Shown: positions 57,730-64,000 of the stretch, in pieces
How the letters are laid out: every line of letters starts with the position of its first letter
Numbering within the stretch: the first letter of the stretch is position 1
From: Pseudidiomarina tainanensis
GTDB lineage: Bacteria > Pseudomonadota > Gammaproteobacteria > Enterobacterales > Alteromonadaceae
Assembly: GCF_004214835.1 (NCBI RefSeq)
Contig: NZ_PIQJ01000001.1
Coordinates: 1,240,001-1,304,000 of the forward strand
DNA: 64,000 bases
Reading direction: 5' to 3'
Position numbers and translations under genes: made by a program
Notes under the pieces: generated by a model
What the model was told of the DNA's origin: nothing
The model's input: the letters and a program-made list of their open reading frames with translations, nothing else
Database searches by the model: none

Positions 57730-58830
57730 CTACAAAATAGTTTTCATCGCATCAATGAAGGCTTGGTTTTCGCTTGGCAAACCAATACTGACGCGCAGAT
57801 GATTGGGCAGCTGATATCCTGCAACCGGGCGCACGATCACGCCTGATCGCAGTAATTTTTGATACATTTCACCAGCTTCTGGGCCCACTTCAATGGTGAG
57901 GAAGTTGCCGTGCGAAGGAATATAGTTCAAGCCATGCTCCTCACAGAACGCGACAAGCTGTTGCATGCCTTGTTTGTTCACACGAATTGATTCCGCCAAA
58001 TACGCTTCATCATCCAGCACTACTTCTGCGGCGCGAAGACTTAAACTATTCATATTAAACGGCTGACGAATACGGTTCATCAAATCGGCAATTTCAGGAT
58101 GTGAAATCGCATAGCCGGCACGTAACCCAGCTAGGCCATAGGCTTTTGAAAAAGTGCGGCTGACAATCAAATTCGGGTACTTCGCGACCCACTCAACGGA
58201 AGGTGCACGTTCAGCTTCGTCAACATACTCGTAGTAAGCTTCATCAAGTACCACCAAGACATTGCTTGGCACTTGCGCAATAAACTCAGCCAACGCTTCG
58301 GTTGTTAAAAAAGTACCGGTTGGATTGTTCGGATTGGCGATGAAAATCATGCGAGTTTTTGGCGTAATTGCTTTTAACATGGCTGGTAGATCGTGGCCAT
58401 AATCTTTCGCTGGCACAGCGACACCTGTTGCACCAATCGCTTGGGTTACCAGCGGGTAGACCACAAATGCGTGCTGGGCAAAAATGACCTCATGGCTGGC
58501 ATCAACGAACGTGCGAGCCAATAACTCCAGCACATCATTCGAACCATTCCCCAAGGTGATTTGATTCGTATTTACGCCAAATTTGCTTGCCAATTTACTT
58601 TTCAAATAAAAGCCATTGGCGTCCGGATAACGCGCTAATCCATTTAACGCGTCTTGTAATGCCGCTTTTACCTGTGTACTCAATCCCAACGGGTTCTCGT
58701 TTGAAGCGAGCTTCACGATGTTTTTAATTCCAAGCTCACGCTCCACTTCTTCAATGGGCTTGCCAGCTTGATAAGGACTCAAGTTACGAACGCCTGGGTT
58801 CGCAAGTTCTTTCGCATTAAATTCAGTCAT
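57730..58830 (-). CDS. hisC: Histidinol-phosphate aminotransferase (HisC2-type)
   Basis: 366 residues of the class I/II aminotransferase fold. Substrate and PLP motifs are KLASNENPLGLS, GNGSNDVLELLART, FIANPNNPTGTF, and the Schiff-base Lys in RTFSKAYGLAGLRAGYA. It sits in an aromatic/serine cluster (serC-hisC-aroA) away from any his operon. This matches the HisC2 paralogue of Pseudomonas, which may mainly handle aromatic amino acids. Confidence 0.92.
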   Translation of the reverse strand: MTEFNAKELANPGVRNLSPYQAGKPIEEVERELGIKNIVKLASNENPLGLSTQVKAALQDALNGLARYPDANGFYLKSKLASKFGVNTNQITLGNGSNDVLELLARTFVDASHEVIFAQHAFVVYPLVTQAIGATGVAVPAKDYGHDLPAMLKAITPKTRMIFIANPNNPTGTFLTTEALAEFIAQVPSNVLVVLDEAYYEYVDEAERAPSVEWVAKYPNLIVSRTFSKAYGLAGLRAGYAISHPEIADLMNRIRQPFNMNSLSLRAAEVVLDDEAYLAESIRVNKQGMQQLVAFCEEHGLNYIPSHGNFLTIEVGPEAGEMYQKLLRSGVIVRPVAGYQLPNHLRVSIGLPSENQAFIDAMKTIL

Positions 58831-58843
58831 AAATTTCTCGTTG

Positions 58844-58950
58844 TTCGTACACTTCGTTGTTCGTACGCTTCGCTATTCGTCCGCTTCGCTATTCGAACAG
58901 TGCGTAGCACGCACGAACAGTGAACAAAGTGAACGGACGAAAACCGAACA
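58844..58950. repeat. Mosaic of direct and inverted TTCG/CGAA repeats between serC and hisC
   Basis: A 16-base unit (TTCGTACGCTTCGCTA and variants) recurs at 58844, 58860 and 58876, followed by a partial fourth. Next comes the hairpin TGCGT-AGC-ACGCA (58901-58913) flanked by two direct CGAACAGTG copies (58894-58902, 58914-58922). After that come reverse-complement-like segments (GAACGGACGAA at 58931-58941, CGAACAACG at 58945-58953). The whole 140-base spacer can fold back on itself. I see no open frame or terminator in it. Confidence 0.8.
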
Positions 58951-58970
58951 ACGCTTTTGTGTTTTATGTT

Positions 58971-60053
58971 TTAGGCTTTGCGCTCGAATTCGCGCATAAA
59001 CTCAACCAACGCATCCACTCCGGCCATCGGCATCGCATTGTAAATACTTGCGCGCATACCGCCGACAAAACGGTGTCCTTTAAGCCCCAACAGACCAGCT
59101 TGCTCTGCTTGCTTGAGGAATTCACCGTCGAGGCGGTCATCAGCGAGCAGAAATGGTACGTTCATAATTGAACGATAGTTAGGGTGAACTGGATTACTAT
59201 AAAAGTCAGAACTGTCAATATATTGATACAGTTTGCTCGCCTTGGCGTGGTTTTGTTGCCCCATCGCCGCAACGCCACCTTGGCGTTTCAACCACTGGAA
59301 AACTAACGCCGACAAATACCAAGCGAAGGTATTTGGGGTGTTATACATGGAGCGTTCTTTTGCTTGAACGGTATAATCCATGATGGTCGAGGTGTTACCC
59401 TGGGCATGGCCAAGCAAGTCATCGCGAACAATCGCAATGGCAAAACCAGACGGCCCAATATTCTTCTGGGCGCCAGCGTAAATAATACCAAAACGGCTCA
59501 CGTCTAAAGGTTCAGACAGAATATTCGAAGACATATCCGCAACAATGGGCGCATCAACATCCGGAATTTCATGTAAGGCAATGCCGTCAACGGTCTCGTT
59601 TGGACAATAATGGAAGTAGGCTGCGTTATTGGACAACTGCCAGCTGTCACGCGGTGCCAATGCTTTACCTTGCTCGGTTTGCACTGCCGCACCCACAACA
59701 TTGACATGTTGCACGTACTTCTGTGCTTCTCGAATGGCAAAGTCAGACCAAATACCACAATTTAAGTAATCGACAGTGGCGTTTGGTCCGGCGATATTTT
59801 GAGGCACGGCACTGAACTGGCCGCGCCCCCCCCCATGCATGAACAGCACTTGATAGTTATCAGGAATCGCCATCAAATCACGCAAGTCTTGTTCAGCTTG
59901 CTCGGCCATCCGAATGAAACTCGGATCACGATGACTAATTTCCATCACTGAAATGCCCAAGTTGTTCCAATTTAGGAATTCTTCCTGGGCTTGTTTCATT
60001 ACTTCTGCCGGCAACATTGCCGGCCCCGCAGAAAAGTTAAACGGGGCGCTCAT
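58971..60053 (-). CDS. serC: Phosphoserine aminotransferase
   Basis: 360 residues (E. coli 362). It starts [19 protein letters not shown] and has [16 protein letters not shown] and the PLP Lys in [16 protein letters not shown]. It makes 3-phosphoserine, and also acts in pyridoxal phosphate synthesis. I chose the ATG at 60053, 4 bases after the gyrA stop, with AGGA about 9 bases upstream. The repeat-rich spacer separates it from hisC. Confidence 0.96.
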   Translation of the reverse strand: MSAPFNFSAGPAMLPAEVMKQAQEEFLNWNNLGISVMEISHRDPSFIRMAEQAEQDLRDLMAIPDNYQVLFMHGGGRGQFSAVPQNIAGPNATVDYLNCGIWSDFAIREAQKYVQHVNVVGAAVQTEQGKALAPRDSWQLSNNAAYFHYCPNETVDGIALHEIPDVDAPIVADMSSNILSEPLDVSRFGIIYAGAQKNIGPSGFAIAIVRDDLLGHAQGNTSTIMDYTVQAKERSMYNTPNTFAWYLSALVFQWLKRQGGVAAMGQQNHAKASKLYQYIDSSDFYSNPVHPNYRSIMNVPFLLADDRLDGEFLKQAEQAGLLGLKGHRFVGGMRASIYNAMPMAGVDALVEFMREFERKA

Positions 60054-60057
60054 GCAA

Positions 60058-62712
60058 TTATTCCTCACTGACATCATCAGGCGTTGCGTCATCATCCGCA
60101 TCGTCATCTAAAGGTTCACTGTTGTCCTCGCCTTCTACTGGCTCATTCAACAGCGCATCGGTTTCATCATCTTCGTCTACTTCATCAATCCGCTGCATAC
60201 CGACCACTTGCTCATCAGAACCCGTGCGAATCAGGCGCACACCTTGGGTGTTACGACCGACAATCGATACTTCACTGACGCGGGTGCGTACCAAGGTACC
60301 TTTATTACTAATGAGCATGATCTGGTTCGCTTCAACCACTTCCATGGCACCAACCACTTCGCCGTTTCGCTCGCTTACCTTGATTGAAACAACGCCTTTG
60401 GTTGCGCGACTCTTCGCTGGATAATCAGTAATTGGGGTACGTTTACCGTAACCATTTTCGGTTACCGTCAAGATGCACGGCACCTCTTCTTCGATAGTTC
60501 GAGGCACAATCAATGACACGACTTTCTGACCGTCAGCGAGGCGAATACCACGGACACCGGTTGCGGTACGACCCATAGAACGCACTTGATCTTCACTGAA
60601 ACGGACCACTTTACCGCCATCAGAGAACAACATGATCTCATCGCCCGCAGTAGTAACGTCAACACCAATCAATTCATCACCTTCGTTGAGATTCAAGGCA
60701 ATGATACCGCCGCTACGCGGACGCGAGTATGCTTCCATCGGCGTTTTCTTAACCGTACCGTTACGGGTGGCCATCACAATGTACTTATCTTCTGGGTAGT
60801 CACGTGTTGGCAAGATGGCGGTAATACGTTCGCCCTCTTCGAGTGGTAACAAGTTTACAATAGGTCGACCACGCGCGGTACGCGTCGCCAATGGCAAGTT
60901 GTAAACCTTCATCCAGTAAATACGGCCGCGAGTTGAGAAGCACAAAATCGTATCGTGCGTATTGGCAACCCATAGCCGCTCAATAAAGTCTTCATCTTTC
61001 ATCTTGGTGGCAGATTTACCCTTACCGCCACGACGTTGCGCTTCATATTCCGTCAATGGTTGATACTTCACATAACCATGATGCGAAAGTGTTACAACAA
61101 CGTCTTCTTCATTGATCAGATCTTCCATGCTGATATCGTGCGCAGCTGCAGTGATTTCAGTACGGCGCGCATCGCCATACTCTGCTTTCACTTTTTCTAG
61201 CTCTTCACGAATCACTTCCATTAAGCGCTCAGCGCTATTCAGAATGTGCAGCAATTCTTCAATGATTTGTAGAAGGTTTTTATACTCTTCGAGGATTTTT
61301 TCGTGCTCAAGACCAGTTAACTTGTGTAAGCGCAAGTCCAAAATTGCTTGGGCTTGTTCTTCCGTTAAATAGTATTGACCCTCGCGAATACCGAATTCAG
61401 GGCTAAGGTGATCTGGGCGCGCAGCGTCAACACCGGCACGCTCAAGCATTGCTGCAACATCACCTAACTGCCATGCGCGACCCGTTAAACCAGCTTTCGC
61501 ATCCGCGGCAGTTTGTGAGCGGCGAATTAACTCAATAATTTCGTCAATATTCGCCAACGCAATCGCTAAACCTTCTAAGATGTGCGCGCGTTCACGTGCT
61601 TTGCGCAACTCATATACTGAGCGCCGTGTCACCACTTCGCGGCGGTGTAAAATGAAGCACTCCAGCATGTCACGCAGATTGAACAAACGTGGTTGGTTCT
61701 TATCAAGCGCAACCATGTTAATACCAAACACAACTTGCATTTGAGTGTTGGCATATAAATGGTTCAGGATAACTTCAGAAACTTCACCGCGCTTGATTTC
61801 AATGACGATACGCATGCCATCTTTATCTGATTCATCGCGCAGACCACTGATACCTTCTAGGCGCTTTTCTTTCACTAGCTCAGCAATTTTCTCAATCAGC
61901 TTCGCCTTGTTCACCTGATAAGGTATTTCGGTAACGATAATCGCTTCGCGACCGTTGCTATCCGTTTCAACCTCGGCTTTAGCGCGCAGGTGAATCCGAC
62001 CACGTCCAGTTTTGTAGGCTTCAATGATGCCTGCACGACCAGAAATGCTTGCCGCCGTTGGGAAGTCAGGGCCTGGGATATATTCCATCAATTCATCAAT
62101 TTGAATATCTGGATTATCAATCATTGCCAAGCAACCATTAACCACTTCGGTTAAGTTGTGTGGCGGAATATTGGTCGCCATACCTACGGCAATACCTGAT
62201 GAACCGTTTACCAGAAGGTTCGGTACGCGAGTTGGTAAGACTTCAGGAATTTGTTCAGTGCCATCGTAGTTTGGCACAAAATCGACGGTTTCTTTGTCGA
62301 GGTCGGAGAGTAATTCGCTGGCAATTTTTGCCATTCTGATTTCGGTGTAACGCATGGCAGCTGCGGAGTCACCGTCAACGGAACCAAAGTTACCCTGGCC
62401 ATCCACCAGCATATAGCGTAGTGAGAATGGTTGCGCCATACGTACAATGGTATCGTACACAGCGCTATCACCGTGTGGGTGATACTTACCGATAACGTCA
62501 CCAACAATACGTGCTGACTTTTTATATGGCTTATTGAAATCATTGCGTAGTTCATTCATCGCAAACAATACGCGACGGTGAACCGGCTTGAGACCATCAC
62601 GTACATCCGGCAATGCCCGTCCTACAATTACGCTCATCGCATAATCGAGGTATGAACTTTTCAGTTCGTCTTCAATATTGACCGGAACGACTTCTCTGGC
62701 GAGATCACTCAT
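60058..62712 (-). CDS. gyrA: DNA gyrase subunit A
   Basis: 884 residues. The catalytic Tyr lies in [12 protein letters not shown]. The quinolone-determining segment [17 protein letters not shown] has the sensitive-type Ser and Asp at positions equivalent to 83 and 87 of E. coli. The GyrA-box is QRRGGKG. Six beta-propeller blades follow, and the protein ends in a very acidic tail ([12 protein letters not shown]). I chose the ATG at 62712 because the protein then starts [18 protein letters not shown]. It heads the leftward serC-hisC-aroA-cmk-rpsA series and is divergent from ubiG. Confidence 0.97.
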   Translation of the reverse strand: MSDLAREVVPVNIEDELKSSYLDYAMSVIVGRALPDVRDGLKPVHRRVLFAMNELRNDFNKPYKKSARIVGDVIGKYHPHGDSAVYDTIVRMAQPFSLRYMLVDGQGNFGSVDGDSAAAMRYTEIRMAKIASELLSDLDKETVDFVPNYDGTEQIPEVLPTRVPNLLVNGSSGIAVGMATNIPPHNLTEVVNGCLAMIDNPDIQIDELMEYIPGPDFPTAASISGRAGIIEAYKTGRGRIHLRAKAEVETDSNGREAIIVTEIPYQVNKAKLIEKIAELVKEKRLEGISGLRDESDKDGMRIVIEIKRGEVSEVILNHLYANTQMQVVFGINMVALDKNQPRLFNLRDMLECFILHRREVVTRRSVYELRKARERAHILEGLAIALANIDEIIELIRRSQTAADAKAGLTGRAWQLGDVAAMLERAGVDAARPDHLSPEFGIREGQYYLTEEQAQAILDLRLHKLTGLEHEKILEEYKNLLQIIEELLHILNSAERLMEVIREELEKVKAEYGDARRTEITAAAHDISMEDLINEEDVVVTLSHHGYVKYQPLTEYEAQRRGGKGKSATKMKDEDFIERLWVANTHDTILCFSTRGRIYWMKVYNLPLATRTARGRPIVNLLPLEEGERITAILPTRDYPEDKYIVMATRNGTVKKTPMEAYSRPRSGGIIALNLNEGDELIGVDVTTAGDEIMLFSDGGKVVRFSEDQVRSMGRTATGVRGIRLADGQKVVSLIVPRTIEEEVPCILTVTENGYGKRTPITDYPAKSRATKGVVSIKVSERNGEVVGAMEVVEANQIMLISNKGTLVRTRVSEVSIVGRNTQGVRLIRTGSDEQVVGMQRIDEVDEDDETDALLNEPVEGEDNSEPLDDDADDDATPDDVSEE

Positions 62713-62854
62713 AGTAGTTATATCCCTAAACGCTCTGTCTTTCTTATAATTCGTACGATAGCGCATTGTACCCGTAGCGAGCCGCTATCGCATCTTTTTT
62801 TATCCCTGTAGGTTGAGTACACTGTACCGACTTTTAAGCCGTAGCAGAAGCCCT

Positions 62855-63565
62855 ATGACCGCAAATTCGAATGTAGATCCAGCAGAAATTGAAAAATTTA
62901 GCGCCATTGCCTCCCGTTGGTGGGACCCCGAAGGTGAATTTAAACCACTTCACCTCATTAATCCGTTGCGCCTTGATTATATTTTGCGTCACTGCGACGG
63001 TGTCTTTGGACAAAAGATTTTAGACATCGGCTGTGGCGGCGGCCTCCTGGCTGAAGGTTTAGCAAAAGCTGGTGCAACAGTTACTGGTATCGACATGGCA
63101 GAACAATCGCTGCAAGTTGCGCGTCTGCATGCCCTTGAAAGCCAACTTTCAATTGATTATCAGTGTATTCCCGCTGAGCAATTTGCGCAGGAGCACGCAG
63201 CGCAATTCGACGTGGTCACTTGTTTAGAAATGCTTGAACACGTGCCTGATCCCGGCGCCATTGTCCAAGCCGCTGCCAATGCTGTGAAGCCAGGTGGTTA
63301 TGTATTTTTCTCCACGTTAAACCGAAACGTCAAATCATGGCTATTAGGTATTGTTGCCGCTGAATATGTATTGGGCTGGGTGCCAAAAGGAACACACCAG
63401 CATCAAAAATTTATTCAGCCAGCCGAACTACTGCGCATGACTGATGCAGCAGGCCTTGACGCGCAAGCCATGACCGGTATGCACTATTTACCGTGGCGTG
63501 GTTTTTATCTTGATAATTCGAATGTGGATGTGAATTACATCGTATGTCTACACAAGCCAAGTTAG
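62855..63565 (+). CDS. ubiG: Ubiquinone biosynthesis O-methyltransferase UbiG
   Basis: 236 residues (E. coli 240). It has the family segment [20 protein letters not shown] and the SAM motif [19 protein letters not shown], then [13 protein letters not shown]. It performs both O-methylations of ubiquinone synthesis. I chose the ATG at 62855 because the protein then begins as homologues do ([14 protein letters not shown]). It is divergent from gyrA, as in E. coli, and overlaps the next gene by 22 bases. Confidence 0.95.
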   Translation: MTANSNVDPAEIEKFSAIASRWWDPEGEFKPLHLINPLRLDYILRHCDGVFGQKILDIGCGGGLLAEGLAKAGATVTGIDMAEQSLQVARLHALESQLSIDYQCIPAEQFAQEHAAQFDVVTCLEMLEHVPDPGAIVQAAANAVKPGGYVFFSTLNRNVKSWLLGIVAAEYVLGWVPKGTHQHQKFIQPAELLRMTDAAGLDAQAMTGMHYLPWRGFYLDNSNVDVNYIVCLHKPS

Positions 63566-64000
63566 CACCACCGCAAGCGGTCTTGTTTGATCTCGACGGG
63601 ACCTTGTTAGATACCGCGCCAGATCTCGGCGCGGCCTTGAATACGGTACTTGCCGCCGAGCAGCGTCCCTTAGTCAGTCCTGCAGAATACACGCCGCTAG
63701 CGTCGCATGGATCTGCTGGGCTGTTACGCTACGCCTACGGTGATGAGTTTGAGCAACGTAGCGATGAACTACGCAGCGCTTTTTTAGATGCCTATGCCGC
63801 CCAAATTGCCGTACACACGCAATTATTTGATGGCGTTGCAGACTTGCTCGAGCAATTGCATCAGCAACACATCGCGGTGGCAATTGTCACGAACAAACCA
63901 CAAGCACTGACGCAACAGTTAGTGCCGCACTACCCACAGTTGGCGACAATTAAGGTGGTAGTCAGTGGCGATACGCTGCCGGTAGCAAAGCCTGATCCTG
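63544..64000 (+). CDS. HAD-superfamily phosphatase (Gph/MupP type), partial
   Basis: The frame from the ATG at 63544 stays open to the window end (152 codons seen). HAD motif I is [14 protein letters not shown], motif II is IVTNKPQ, and motif III begins KPDP at the edge. Phosphoglycolate phosphatases and MupP have this layout; in pseudomonads mupP directly follows ubiG, so a MurNAc-6-phosphate phosphatase is a good alternative. It overlaps ubiG by 22 bases, implying translational coupling. Confidence 0.85.
   Translation, partial: MSTQAKLAPPQAVLFDLDGTLLDTAPDLGAALNTVLAAEQRPLVSPAEYTPLASHGSAGLLRYAYGDEFEQRSDELRSAFLDAYAAQIAVHTQLFDGVADLLEQLHQQHIAVAIVTNKPQALTQQLVPHYPQLATIKVVVSGDTLPVAKPDP

Overview
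This window is a chromosomal segment of a Gram-negative gammaproteobacterium. Marine Alteromonadales, plausibly Idiomarinaceae, is my inference. The grounds are conserved gammaproteobacterial gene neighbourhoods (rarA-lolA-ftsK-lrp; cspD/clpS-clpA; yejK/yejL-yejM; cmk-rpsA-ihfB-lapA-lapB-pyrF), many exported peptidases with an amino-acid-oriented metabolism, and a rhombosortase-like rhomboid. Coding density is high and no intergenic gap exceeds 300 bases. I see no prophage, insertion sequence, rRNA or CRISPR array.

Left part (1-15 kb): a partial crcB, rarA, lolA, ftsK and lrp run leftwards. Alanine dehydrogenase (ald) is divergent from lrp across a spacer with a perfect palindrome. Then come trxB, aat, infA, the clpA-clpS unit divergent from cspD, yejK divergent from yejL-yejM, and tRNA-Pro(GGG). 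This resembles the E. coli 19-20 minute region, but cydCD and serW are absent and ald is present.

Middle part (15-51 kb): accessory and envelope genes. They include a diguanylate cyclase, an overlapping GTPase/membrane protein pair (DUF3482/DUF2868), and a small exported protein behind a triple GTAAA box. Next to it is an in-frame chimera of an ECF sigma factor and a YbjQ-type domain. An ABC exporter, a three-gene module (CstA-like carrier, Cys-Cys-stop mini-protein, ArsA/Get3-like ATPase) and an AcrAB-type RND pump follow; the pump promoter carries a palindrome exactly between -35 and -10. Two M28 peptidases, an M14 peptidase, gamma-glutamyltransferase, YvcK, Dcd, Mrp/ApbC, MetG, RlmI, HinT and a zinc-ligand-free MsrB complete this part. 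The peptidases, GGT, CstA-like carrier, ald and lrp fit growth on peptides and amino acids.

Right part (51-64 kb): a long leftward series gyrA-serC-hisC-aroA-cmk-rpsA-ihfB-lapA-lapB-pyrF-comEA, with a terminator between ihfB and lapA and a repeat-rich spacer between serC and hisC. ubiG and an overlapping HAD phosphatase, cut by the window edge, diverge from gyrA. The items most worth a second look are the sigma-YbjQ chimera, the repeated GTAAA-N6-GTAAA boxes, the CstA/CC-stop/ArsA module, the Lys-to-Arg change in the RND proton relay, and two intergenic repeat islands.
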